Positions 16,610 to 25,528 of a stretch of DNA of 64,000 bases are shown here, piece after piece. Source of the DNA: Ruminococcus sp. (lineage in GTDB: Bacteria; Bacillota; Clostridia; Oscillospirales; Ruminococcaceae); assembly GCA_017441505.1 (NCBI GenBank), contig JAFRXL010000005.1, positions 44,876 through 108,875 of the forward strand, given 5' to 3'. Position 1 is the first letter of the stretch. Each line of letters starts with the position of its first letter. A program made the translations under genes and the position numbers. The notes below the pieces were generated by a model that was not told where the DNA came from, did not search any database, and saw nothing but the letters and a program-made list of their open reading frames with translations.

Positions 16610-19207
16610 ATGAAGAAAATAAATAGAAAAATTACAGCTATAGCTGCCGCAGCAGCTACTGTTCTTTCAATGACTGCTGCTATGAGTTTTACTGCTACGG
16701 CAGAGGAGAAAAGCAGCAAATATGATGAGTTGGTTGAAAACGCAAAAGGATTTAATATCGATAGCGATACATTTGAAAATAAATACAGTACCGCAAAGCA
16801 GCTTCTAAATGCAGATAATGATAAATATGATTTTATTGATGACGAAAAAAATAAAGGACTCGGATTTGAAGATTATGATGAACTTAGAAAAAATATAAAT
16901 TCTCTTTATGCTTCAAGTGTTGAAAATGAGTTTGCAGGTTATACAGCAGATGAAATTAAAAAAATTAAGCCGTTTTCAAAGAAGAGTTTCGCATATACAC
17001 AGGGTTATACAAGCAACGGAAAGTGCTATGATGTAGACGGTGATAATACCCTTTCTTTCTATGATTATTGCTGCTTACTCAGATATTTACAGGAAAAAAT
17101 CGGAATTACTGATGAATATACTGATTTTACAGTAGAAGACATGAAGGCAAAACCTAAAAAGTATAGCTATTCAAATGATGTGCTTGATTTAAATGATGGT
17201 GAAGCATATATAACATTAAAAAAGGTTGTCTCTGACAAAGAAAAAATTACAGTTCCTACAGAGATATGCTGTAAGATAGGTCACAAAGACGGTAACGGCA
17301 AGCTTAAAACGGATGACAACGGAAATGTAATATATTCATGGCATATAATTCCTGTTATGAATATCGCTGCAAAAACATTCTCCGGATGCACAAATGCTAA
17401 AGAGGTCACAATCAAGAATTATGTTCAGCCTGAATGGTTTAATATGCTGCAGAGCCTTGATGAAGAGTTTGAAATAATTGAAACTAAAAATACAGTTACA
17501 GCAACCACTTTTGTTGACATTGCTGACAATGCTTTTGAAGGCTGTACAAACCTTAAGAAAATTAATTTCCCTAAACACGTTAATTTTGGCATAGATGCTT
17601 TTAATGGAACAGATTTTGCAAAGCCGGAAAATAAAAATATTTATCCTGAAAAAGGTGTGATTTATGCTAAGAGCAGCGATGGTGAGGCATTAGTAGCTTG
17701 TGGTACTTACGATCCGAATCTTGCATTTGGTTATAAGAATGATATGTATTATTTTGATCTTTCAGAAAACACAACTACTATAACAAATAAGCTTAAAAAT
17801 GCACTTAACAGTATTTATAACCAAGTAGAGTATTCAGTTACTATACCTGAAAAAGTAGAGTATATTCATGATAAAGCTTTTTCTGACTGCAAAAATTTAA
17901 AATATGTAAACTTTGAGGAATATAAAAACTTTGCAAATGATGATCCTGTAAAGGAATTGATCAGAAAGAGTAACGCTGTATTCAATTCAACACAGTTTAT
18001 TGCTGATGCAGCAAAGAATGAAATTGATACTGTTGTAAAAAATTTAAATTCAAAAACTTACAAGAACGAAATGGAAAAAGTTGAAGCTGTTTGCAGATAT
18101 ATTTTTGATAATGCAACATACAGAGATTATCATGCTTTAGCTGAACAATTTGATCTCTTCCCTAACGGTAATTTTAATACATTAGATGAAAGCAGAGGAA
18201 ACGTTTATGTTACAGCTAATGCTTTTCTTTCAAATTATACAGAGTGTGAAAGTTATGGAAAAGCAGTTTCGTTGCTTCTTGATAAGATGGGAGTAGAGAA
18301 TTTCCTTACAGGAACAAGGGGCACTTTTGGTGGATACGGTCATGCTTATAACCATGTATACATTGATGGTAAATGGTATTTGGTCGATATGTCTGGATAT
18401 GGACATTTTAAATGCGATTATGAAAAATATAAGAATGCACGTGGAGGAAATTTTGTACAGAATAGTGTCGGAGCAAATATAGCAATAAGCTGCGATTCTG
18501 AATTCATGGTGTTTGGTGATGATAAGCAATTAACTGATCGAGCTTATGACATTTATAATTTTTCTCGTGATCGTTCAAAAGTTTATTTTATAGCTTCAAA
18601 CAATGCAGTAATTCCGGATAAACTTAAAAATAAAGCATATGAAATTATAAATGATTGTTTTATTATTGTTGAAGAAAATGGCAAGAAAAAAATAAAGTAT
18701 GTTGATGAAAATGGTGATTATGTTAGAAAACCGTATATTGAAGTAAACGGAAAAAAATATAATTTTGATCCAAAGGGTAATCTTATAGATAAAGGTTGGG
18801 TTGAAATGAAATATGTTGGCAGAGCTTATATCAATCAATCCGGAGAAGTTGTTTCTAACTGCTGGGATATAATAAAAAATAAGAACGGAAAAGACAGTTG
18901 GTTCTTCTTTGATGATAATGGTATTTGCCATGAAGGCTGGATAGAGTATGGAAAAGATTATTATTACTGTGATATAGACGAAGGTACACTTGAAAATAAA
19001 TTCATCAAAGTGGATGGCAGCTATTATTACCTTAATGCTGACGGCAAAAGGATCACTTATTCTGAAGGCAAGAATTATGTTGATTACAGTGTTCAGTGGC
19101 GTGGAAGGACATTAACAGCAGATTCAGAAGGAAAGCTTAATGTTTCTAATGTTCTTTGGGGATATGACCTTGAAGAATTTAATAATAGTGTCAAGAATTA
19201 TGATTGA
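16610..19207 (+). CDS. Secreted protein: LRR-like, transglutaminase-like, wall-binding repeats
   Basis: 865 residues. Signal peptide (1 to about 31). Residues 141-152 (DVDGDNTLSFYD) are one dockerin-like calcium loop without a partner. BspA-type leucine-rich segments follow (AFEGCTNLKKI, AFSDCKNLKYV). A transglutaminase-like domain (about 475-600) has the triad Cys in ECESYGKA (about 545), His in NHVYIDG (about 582) and Asp in YLVDMSG (about 592). The C-terminal 200 residues hold repeats of the YxVNGKxYxFD / GWxxxxxxxYY type, like choline/cell-wall-binding repeats. It probably acts on or sticks to the cell surface. The gene is visibly more AT-rich than its neighbours. SD GGAGG at 16595-16599. 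Confidence 0.8.
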   Translation: MKKINRKITAIAAAAATVLSMTAAMSFTATAEEKSSKYDELVENAKGFNIDSDTFENKYSTAKQLLNADNDKYDFIDDEKNKGLGFEDYDELRKNINSLYASSVENEFAGYTADEIKKIKPFSKKSFAYTQGYTSNGKCYDVDGDNTLSFYDYCCLLRYLQEKIGITDEYTDFTVEDMKAKPKKYSYSNDVLDLNDGEAYITLKKVVSDKEKITVPTEICCKIGHKDGNGKLKTDDNGNVIYSWHIIPVMNIAAKTFSGCTNAKEVTIKNYVQPEWFNMLQSLDEEFEIIETKNTVTATTFVDIADNAFEGCTNLKKINFPKHVNFGIDAFNGTDFAKPENKNIYPEKGVIYAKSSDGEALVACGTYDPNLAFGYKNDMYYFDLSENTTTITNKLKNALNSIYNQVEYSVTIPEKVEYIHDKAFSDCKNLKYVNFEEYKNFANDDPVKELIRKSNAVFNSTQFIADAAKNEIDTVVKNLNSKTYKNEMEKVEAVCRYIFDNATYRDYHALAEQFDLFPNGNFNTLDESRGNVYVTANAFLSNYTECESYGKAVSLLLDKMGVENFLTGTRGTFGGYGHAYNHVYIDGKWYLVDMSGYGHFKCDYEKYKNARGGNFVQNSVGANIAISCDSEFMVFGDDKQLTDRAYDIYNFSRDRSKVYFIASNNAVIPDKLKNKAYEIINDCFIIVEENGKKKIKYVDENGDYVRKPYIEVNGKKYNFDPKGNLIDKGWVEMKYVGRAYINQSGEVVSNCWDIIKNKNGKDSWFFFDDNGICHEGWIEYGKDYYYCDIDEGTLENKFIKVDGSYYYLNADGKRITYSEGKNYVDYSVQWRGRTLTADSEGKLNVSNVLWGYDLEEFNNSVKNYD

Positions 19208-19242
19208 TCCTATTTAGAATCATAACAAATACCTCGTAAATG

Positions 19243-19275
19243 AAAGCGGGTCAGCGAAAAGCTGACCTGCTTTTC
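19243..19275 (+). terminator. Terminator after the first transglutaminase-like gene
   Basis: GCGGGTCAGC (19246-19255) pairs with GCTGACCTGC (19261-19270), then TTTT. Confidence 0.9.
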
Positions 19276-19396
19276 TTATTAAAAAGGGATTTTCATGTAA
19301 ATCGTGGGATTTAGGCATTGTGTTAAAGCGGATATATATGTTTGTTGTGCAAAATGACGATATTGATTTTAATTATATTGTTTTTTAAGAATTATA

Positions 19397-19425
19397 TTGA
19401 CAAACACAATTTTATGTGATAGAAT
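19397..19425 (+). promoter_or_regulatory. Sigma-A promoter of the second transglutaminase-like gene
   Basis: TTGACA (19397-19402), 17 bp, TAGAAT (19420-19425). Confidence 0.8.
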
Positions 19426-19462
19426 ACCATTGACGTCACTATTTTACTAATTTTTACCATAT

Positions 19463-19472
19463 GTTGTACAAC
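19463..19472. promoter_or_regulatory. GTTGTACAAC palindrome, site 3 (candidate operator)
   Basis: A 10-bp perfect palindrome 37 bases after the -10 box, with the same TTGTACAA core as sites 1 and 2. Confidence 0.5.
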
Positions 19473-19520
19473 GATCTATCTATTAATTCTAACAATATTG
19501 CAATTTATAAGGAGTAAACT

Positions 19521-22061
19521 ATGAAGAAAATATTCGCAACACTTTGTGCACTTTCACTCGTTACAGGGGCTGCACAGATACCTGCTTTAAACACAGTATC
19601 AGAGCCTGTTCTTACAACAAATGCAGCTTCAGCATCATATACATTCACTAAAAACAATGTAAAATGGAGTTATACATATGCTAACGGCGTAAATAAAAGC
19701 GGCGGTTATAAGATCACCGGTGCGACTATAGTAAGCGGTACAGCAGTAAATGTACCTGCAACAGCAAACGACGGTACTTCTATCGTTGAGATCGGCGATA
19801 ATTTCCTTTCAGGAAATACAAGTGTTAAAACCGTAACTACACCTTCAACTGTTAAGAAGATAGGTAATTATTTCTGCTACAATGCAACTAAGATCACATC
19901 AGTAACACTTGGTTCTAATACAGAGTATCTTGGCGATTATGCTATGTATGGATGCAGCAGCATGACAAGCCTTACATACAATGGTTCAAGCCTCTATCAC
20001 TTCGGATACGGTTCACTCTGGTGCAACAAATATGCTGATACATATAAGGCTAACAATCCTTCAAAGAGTGCTCTTGTTATCGGAAATATGCTCTATCGTT
20101 ACTACGATAAGGTAACAAGCATCAATTTTGGCAATACTATCAATGGTAAATATATAACATACATCAATGACTATGCTTTCTCTGCTGACAGCTATACTTA
20201 CGGTCCTAACCTTACATCTGTAAACCTTAAAGGCGTAAAGTATATTGGTCAGAAAGCGTTCTACAAGTGTAACAATCTTGTAAATGTAGGTCTTGATGAC
20301 AGATATTTCAACAGCAGTAATATAAGTGGAATTTTCCATAATAATACACACTGCTGGTTCTATACAGATTATGGTACACAGGGCTGTATAAACTCTGTAG
20401 TTTATAATGGCAGCAATACTTCGCTTAGTGTACCTTCAACTTTGAACGGTAAATCTATAGTTGCGATCGGTAATGCTTTCCTTTCAGGAGATAGTAAGTA
20501 TACCGCAGTTTCTTTCGGCAACGGTATCAAAGAAATCGGTAATAGCTTCGGATGCGATTCAACCAAACTTAAATCTGTGACCCTTCCGGCATCTCTTGAA
20601 AAAATGGGAAGCTATACTTTATATAATTCAAAACTTGAAACCCTTAGCTTCAGCCAGTGTGCTAATGTTAAGGAGATAGGTGACGGTTCATTCTGGTGCT
20701 GCCCATGGAATGATAATTATTTCGTAAATAATCCAAGTGAGGATGCTATTATATTCGGTACATACCTCTATCGTTACAACAAGAATGTTACAAGCTTAGA
20801 CTTTTCACAGCCGGTTTGCGGAAAAATGATAAATTATATCGGTTATGATGCTTTGAGTTTCAATGCATATAGCGGCAAAACAGGTATCAGATCTGTAAAT
20901 CTTGGCACAACAGTCCAGGCTATCTATGGCAGAGCATTTGCAAACTGTACAAATCTTAGAACTGTTACAGGCGGATCAAACCTCAATACTATCGGCAGCA
21001 ATGCTTTCAACAGTACAACTATGTCTGCAATTGAAAGTGCTTATGGAAACAGCAATTATGTTCTCCTTGGTAATGCACTTCTCAAATGGAAGGCATCTGG
21101 TACTTCAGTTGATCTTGCTGTTATCAATAACGGAAATCTTCGTGGTATAGGTTCTGATGCTTTTGCAGGAAAGAATGTAAAGAAGCTTTATCTCCCTACA
21201 CATGGTGATTTCAGACTTGCTAATCTTACTATCCCTGCATCTGTAGAGCACGTATACTATGGCGGTGCAAATAACAGTCCGCTTGAGTATAATTATACAA
21301 ACATAAATAACAATTCTCAGATGAATGCACTTTTCTATCCTTCACTCAATGCATTCTCTGGAACAAAGGCTATGAAGGAGCAGATACTCAGACCTCTCGT
21401 TGAACAGATATTTGCAGCTAAAAATATCACATATCGTGGAAATGTTGTAAGTTCAATTCCAGAGTATGAACAGGTTCGTATTGCTGGAGCTCTTTATAAT
21501 TACCTTAGAGATAATACAACATATGCAAGTATCTTTAATAGCGGAAGCGGTGAACAGACATTATTGAAACATCAGGGACAGTGCGGCGGATATGGTGCAG
21601 CATACGTTATCCTTATGGAAATGGCTGGAATCGATGCTGAGTTGGTTGCTGGTCCCGGACACGCATGGGCAACTGTAAAGATAGGCTCTAAGTGGTATCA
21701 TGTTGATCCTACATGGGCAACACAAAATCAGGACTTCTTCCTTGAATCATCAAATCAGATAAAGAAACGTGACAACGGATGCCACGGTTCGTATGGTGTT
21801 GGTTCGAGTGATCCATATCTTCTCAGATACGGTTTTGCAACACCTGCTAATGCAAATCTTACTTGTACAACTGTTATGGGTGATTACAACGGAAATGGTC
21901 TTGACCAGAACGACATTTCAACACTTGCATCTTATATTGGTCAGTCAGGTCTTTCAGCTCATATAAGGGCTATCAGCGATATTAATGGTGACGGTGTTAT
22001 AAATAATGACGATGTGAATGCTCTCACAAGACGTTATTCAATGGGAATTGTAAACAAATAA
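19521..22061 (+). CDS. Cellulosomal LRR-like / transglutaminase-like protein with dockerin
   Basis: 846 residues: signal peptide (about 1-36), two blocks of BspA-type leucine-rich segments (about 60-600), a transglutaminase-like domain with Cys in GQCGGYGAAY (about 687), His in GPGHAWATV (about 714) and Asp in YHVDPTWAT (about 729), and a C-terminal type I dockerin (about 785-843) with two calcium loops, DYNGNGLDQND and DINGDGVINNDD. The dockerin would plug it into a scaffoldin. Proteins mixing dockerin with protease or transglutaminase modules are known from ruminal Ruminococcus; the substrate is unknown. It is related in plan to the preceding gene, which has only half a dockerin. Confidence 0.85.
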   Translation: MKKIFATLCALSLVTGAAQIPALNTVSEPVLTTNAASASYTFTKNNVKWSYTYANGVNKSGGYKITGATIVSGTAVNVPATANDGTSIVEIGDNFLSGNTSVKTVTTPSTVKKIGNYFCYNATKITSVTLGSNTEYLGDYAMYGCSSMTSLTYNGSSLYHFGYGSLWCNKYADTYKANNPSKSALVIGNMLYRYYDKVTSINFGNTINGKYITYINDYAFSADSYTYGPNLTSVNLKGVKYIGQKAFYKCNNLVNVGLDDRYFNSSNISGIFHNNTHCWFYTDYGTQGCINSVVYNGSNTSLSVPSTLNGKSIVAIGNAFLSGDSKYTAVSFGNGIKEIGNSFGCDSTKLKSVTLPASLEKMGSYTLYNSKLETLSFSQCANVKEIGDGSFWCCPWNDNYFVNNPSEDAIIFGTYLYRYNKNVTSLDFSQPVCGKMINYIGYDALSFNAYSGKTGIRSVNLGTTVQAIYGRAFANCTNLRTVTGGSNLNTIGSNAFNSTTMSAIESAYGNSNYVLLGNALLKWKASGTSVDLAVINNGNLRGIGSDAFAGKNVKKLYLPTHGDFRLANLTIPASVEHVYYGGANNSPLEYNYTNINNNSQMNALFYPSLNAFSGTKAMKEQILRPLVEQIFAAKNITYRGNVVSSIPEYEQVRIAGALYNYLRDNTTYASIFNSGSGEQTLLKHQGQCGGYGAAYVILMEMAGIDAELVAGPGHAWATVKIGSKWYHVDPTWATQNQDFFLESSNQIKKRDNGCHGSYGVGSSDPYLLRYGFATPANANLTCTTVMGDYNGNGLDQNDISTLASYIGQSGLSAHIRAISDINGDGVINNDDVNALTRRYSMGIVNK

Positions 22062-22075
22062 TCGAATTATAGATC

Positions 22076-22106
22076 GACCTCGCTTGAAATACAGCGAGGT
22101 CTTTTT
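22076..22106 (+). terminator. Terminator after the dockerin protein
   Basis: GACCTCGCT (22076-22084) pairs with AGCGAGGTC (22093-22101), then five T. Confidence 0.9.
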
Positions 22107-22150
22107 ATATTTGTAATGTTTTAACTAAATACAAAAATCTCAGTTATATA

Positions 22151-22179
22151 TTGCAACATTAGAAATCATATGGTATAAT
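22151..22179 (+). promoter_or_regulatory. Promoter of the DAHP synthase gene
   Basis: TTGCAA (22151-22156), 17 bp, TATAAT (22174-22179). Confidence 0.75.
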
Positions 22180-22218
22180 ATATAATGTATGCAAAAAAAG
22201 AAGGGAAGGATATTTGTT

Positions 22219-23247
22219 ATGAATATGAATTTTAAATGTAAACTTCCTATACCAAAGGAAGTAAAGGAACAATACCCTGTATCTGAGGAGCTTAGCCATA
22301 CCATTGAGGCGAGAAATAAGCAGATAGCAGACGTTATCTCCGGAAATGACGACAGACTTATGCTCATAATAGGACCTTGTTCTGCTGATAAGGAAGACAG
22401 TGTCCTTGACTATATCTGCCGCCTGAGAGATGTTCAGGAGAAGGTGAGCGACAAGATACTCATTGTTCCGAGAATATACACTAACAAGCCAAGAACTACA
22501 GGAAAAGGCTATAAAGGTATGCTCCACCAGCCTGACCCTGATAAAGAGCCGGATATGTATAAGGGTATCGTAGCAATAAGAAAAACACATCTCCGTGCTA
22601 TACAGGAGACTGGTTTTACTTGTGCTGACGAGATGCTTTATCCGGAAAATCACCGTTATCTCAACGATCTTCTTGGCTATGTTGCTGTCGGAGCTCGTTC
22701 TGTTGAAAATCAGCAGCACCGTCTTACAGCAAGCGGACTCAATATACCTGTTGGTATGAAGAATCCGGTAAGCGGAAGTATAGCAGTAATGATGAACTCT
22801 ATAGAAGCGGCTCAGTCGGGTCACACATTCCTCTACAGAGGCTGGGAAGTATCTACAACAGGAAATCCGCTTGCACACGCAATACTCAGAGGATATGAGA
22901 ACAATCACAGTCAGAGTATGCCTAACTATCACTACGAGCAGCTTCAGCTTGTGTACGAGCTGTATAAGCAGAAGGGATTTGCTAATCCGGCAGTCATCAT
23001 TGATACTAACCACTGTAATTCCGGAAAGCGTCCTCTTGAGCAGCCGAGAATAGTCCACGAGGTGCTCAACAGCCGCAGCTACAATGCCGACATCCGTAAA
23101 TTAGTGAAAGGTTTCATGATAGAGAGCTACATCGAGGACGGTGCTCAGAAGATAGACGAGCATATTTACGGAAAGTCCATAACCGATCCGTGTCTTGGCT
23201 GGGAAAAGACAGAAAGACTGATACTCGAAATCGCAGACAGACTTTAA
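22219..23247 (+). CDS. aroF: 3-deoxy-7-phosphoheptulonate (DAHP) synthase, class I
   Basis: Condenses phosphoenolpyruvate with erythrose 4-phosphate, the first step of aromatic amino acid synthesis. About 342 residues, matching the AroF/AroG/AroH family: IGPCSADKED, VPRIYTNKPRTTGKGYKG, VGARSVENQQHR, VGMKNPVSG, DTNHCNSGK. The ATG at 22219 is used because AAGGA (about 22205-22209) precedes it correctly. Which feedback amino acid it answers to cannot be read from sequence. Single gene with its own promoter. The symbol stands for the family. Confidence 0.93.
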   Translation: MNMNFKCKLPIPKEVKEQYPVSEELSHTIEARNKQIADVISGNDDRLMLIIGPCSADKEDSVLDYICRLRDVQEKVSDKILIVPRIYTNKPRTTGKGYKGMLHQPDPDKEPDMYKGIVAIRKTHLRAIQETGFTCADEMLYPENHRYLNDLLGYVAVGARSVENQQHRLTASGLNIPVGMKNPVSGSIAVMMNSIEAAQSGHTFLYRGWEVSTTGNPLAHAILRGYENNHSQSMPNYHYEQLQLVYELYKQKGFANPAVIIDTNHCNSGKRPLEQPRIVHEVLNSRSYNADIRKLVKGFMIESYIEDGAQKIDEHIYGKSITDPCLGWEKTERLILEIADRL

Positions 23248-23295
23248 TGATATTATTATTTGAGTGACATATTATAAAGGAAAGAAAGTGTTATA

Positions 23296-24501
23296 ATGGA
23301 TAGGATCGCATTTTTCCGTGATCTTGCGATCATAATCGTTTCAGCAAAAGCAGGCGGACTTCTTGCTCAGAAATTAAAAGCACCGCAGGTAGTTGGTGAG
23401 ATCATCGCCGGACTTCTTATTGGTCCTGCTTGTCTGAGCTTTGTCAGCAATTCAGAAGCAGTCGGACTTCTCGCTGAAATAGGTGTAGTAATGCTCATGT
23501 TTGAGGCTGGTCTGGAGACTGACCTGAAAGAACTTATGCATACAGGCGTTAAAGCACTTATAATAGCCTGTGTGGGAGTTTTCGTACCTCTTATCGGCGG
23601 AACGGTGCTGTACAGCTGCTTTTATGGGTTCCATAGTATAGGTTCTGATGAATTTTTCAGAGCGGTATTCATTGGTACTATTCTTACGGCAACCTCTGTC
23701 GGAATAACGGTACAGACGCTTAAAGAGCTCGGAAAGCTCAAAGGTACAATAGGTACATTGATAATGAGTTCAGCTATAATCGATGATATAATCGGTATAA
23801 TAGTACTGACATTTGTTATAGGATTCAAAGATCCCGATTCTAAGCCTTCAGATGTTGTTATCCATGTCGGATTGTTCCTTGTGTTCAGCGTAGGTATGGG
23901 ATTTGTTACATACTATCTTTTCAAATTCCTTGATAAGCTTTATCCTCACCAGAGAAGAATACCTATACTCGGACTTGCACTGTGTCTCTTCCTTGCATTT
24001 GCTGCTGAGGAGTACTTCGGTATCGCAGATATAACCGGTGCTTACGTTGCCGGACTCATACTATGCAGTCTTAAAGATTCAGAGTATATAGCACGTAAGG
24101 TAGATATAAACTCCTACATGATATTCGGACCTGTATTCTTTACGAGTATCGGTCTTAATACAACATTTAACGGCTTTACTTCGTCACTTCTTGTATTTTC
24201 GCTCGGATTTGTTCTTGTCGGACTTCTTACAAAAGTCATAGGCTGCGGACTTACAGCAAAGATCATGAAGTACAATATAAAGGATAGTCTGAAAGTCGGA
24301 GTAGGTATGATGACAAGAGGTGAGGTAGCTCTCATCGTTGCCAAAAAAGGATTATCCGTAGGAATGCTTGACCCTAAATACTTTGCATCTGTTATACTAT
24401 TAATAATAGTATCATCTATTTCAACACCAATAATACTTAAACTTCTCTATAAAGGAGAACCTGACGATGCAGCAGTACCTGCTGCTGCCGGACAGAACTG
24501 A
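23296..24501 (+). CDS. CPA2-family cation/proton antiporter (Kef/NapA type)
   Basis: 401 residues, about 12-13 membrane helices. It shows the CPA2 signs: GGLLAQKLKAPQVVGEIIAG near the start, a TATSVGIT unwound helix, and AIIDDIIG with paired Asp residues, which marks electrogenic Na+/H+ exchange. There is no cytoplasmic TrkA-N domain, unlike KefB/KefC. Likely role is sodium and pH homeostasis. The patatin gene starts 18 bases after its stop, so the two may be cotranscribed. Confidence 0.85.
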   Translation: MDRIAFFRDLAIIIVSAKAGGLLAQKLKAPQVVGEIIAGLLIGPACLSFVSNSEAVGLLAEIGVVMLMFEAGLETDLKELMHTGVKALIIACVGVFVPLIGGTVLYSCFYGFHSIGSDEFFRAVFIGTILTATSVGITVQTLKELGKLKGTIGTLIMSSAIIDDIIGIIVLTFVIGFKDPDSKPSDVVIHVGLFLVFSVGMGFVTYYLFKFLDKLYPHQRRIPILGLALCLFLAFAAEEYFGIADITGAYVAGLILCSLKDSEYIARKVDINSYMIFGPVFFTSIGLNTTFNGFTSSLLVFSLGFVLVGLLTKVIGCGLTAKIMKYNIKDSLKVGVGMMTRGEVALIVAKKGLSVGMLDPKYFASVILLIIVSSISTPIILKLLYKGEPDDAAVPAAAGQN

Positions 24502-24518
24502 TCTGTCAAGGAGGAAAA

Positions 24519-25370
24519 ATGAAATACGGACTTGTACTTGAAGGCGGAGCTATGCGTGGAATGTTTACCGCCGGTGTTACTGACGTTTTAATGGAGAACG
24601 GAATAAAATTTGACGGTGCAGCCGGTGTATCTGCCGGAGCTGTATTTGGCTGCAATTATAAATCATGGCAGCCGGGCAGGTCTATAAGATATAATACAAG
24701 ATTTGCACAGGATAAGCGTTATTGCAGTGTAAGATCGCTGATAAATTCCGGCAATCTTTATAATGCTGAGTTTTGTTATCACGTTGTTCCAAAGGAGCTT
24801 GATGTGTTCGATTTTGAAACATATGAGAAGTCTCCGATGACTTTTTATATCGTTTGCACCGACGTTGAAACTGGCAGACCTGTATATTTCAATTGCCACA
24901 AAATGGACGACAGGGGACTTGAATGGATGCGTGGTTCTGCGTCACTTCCGTTTGTTTCAAAAATAGTCGAGGTAGACGGCAGAAAGCTCCTTGACGGAGG
25001 TATATCCGACTCAATACCTCTGAGGTTCATGGAGAAGAACGGCTATGACAAGAATATCGTAGTACTCACTCGTCCGAGAGATTACAAAAAGTCTCCTGCT
25101 AAGATGAAGGGACTTATGCGTACTGCGTTGAAGAAGTACCCTGAACTCGTTCGTGCTATAGAAAAAAGACCGGCAATGTATAATTCTCAATTGGAGTATA
25201 TCCGTAATTCTGAAAAAGAAGGCAGGGCATTGGTGATAGCTCCTGACGAGCCGCTTCCGATGAAAAGAGTTGAGCATGATCCGGATAAGCTCCGTGAAGC
25301 TTACCGTTTGGGAAGAATTGCCGCTAAAGAAAAACTTCAAGAGATAAAAGCGTTTCTTGATATAAAGTAA
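24519..25370 (+). CDS. Patatin-like phospholipase
   Basis: 283 residues. Oxyanion loop GGAMRGMF near the N-terminus, nucleophile elbow GVSAG (Ser about 41) and the Asp of the dyad in LDGGISDSIPL (about 166). Patatins hydrolyse acyl esters of lipids in the cytoplasm or at the membrane. SD AGGAGG precedes the ATG. Close homologues in Firmicutes are annotated only as patatin family (YjjU-like); the physiological substrate is not known. Confidence 0.88.
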   Translation: MKYGLVLEGGAMRGMFTAGVTDVLMENGIKFDGAAGVSAGAVFGCNYKSWQPGRSIRYNTRFAQDKRYCSVRSLINSGNLYNAEFCYHVVPKELDVFDFETYEKSPMTFYIVCTDVETGRPVYFNCHKMDDRGLEWMRGSASLPFVSKIVEVDGRKLLDGGISDSIPLRFMEKNGYDKNIVVLTRPRDYKKSPAKMKGLMRTALKKYPELVRAIEKRPAMYNSQLEYIRNSEKEGRALVIAPDEPLPMKRVEHDPDKLREAYRLGRIAAKEKLQEIKAFLDIK

Positions 25371-25374
25371 TTTG

Positions 25375-25422
25375 AAAGCTTCATGATAGCTCTGTATAAT
25401 CAGCAGGATCATGAAGCTTTTT
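25375..25422 (+). terminator. Terminator after the patatin gene
   Basis: AAAGCTTCATGAT (25375-25387) pairs with ATCATGAAGCTTT (25408-25420). Confidence 0.85.
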
Positions 25423-25528
25423 CACATATCTATCACAGCGTTTTCAATTATTACTGATGCAATAGCCTTTAAAAAGTGGTATAATAAAATATTATGATAT
25501 TTCAAAATACAGTGAGGGGTAAAACTTA

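Larger units (their letters stand above)
19208..19520. other. Gap with terminator, promoter and palindromes
   Basis: No gene. It holds the terminator of the upstream gene, a sigma-A promoter, an 8-bp palindrome TGACGTCA (19431-19438) and a TTGTACAA palindrome (19463-19472), then SD GGAG at 19511-19514. Confidence 0.6.

Noticed and set aside
22159-23058. 299-codon minus-strand frame over the DAHP synthase gene
   Set aside because: Antisense shadow of a clear enzyme gene with full family motifs.
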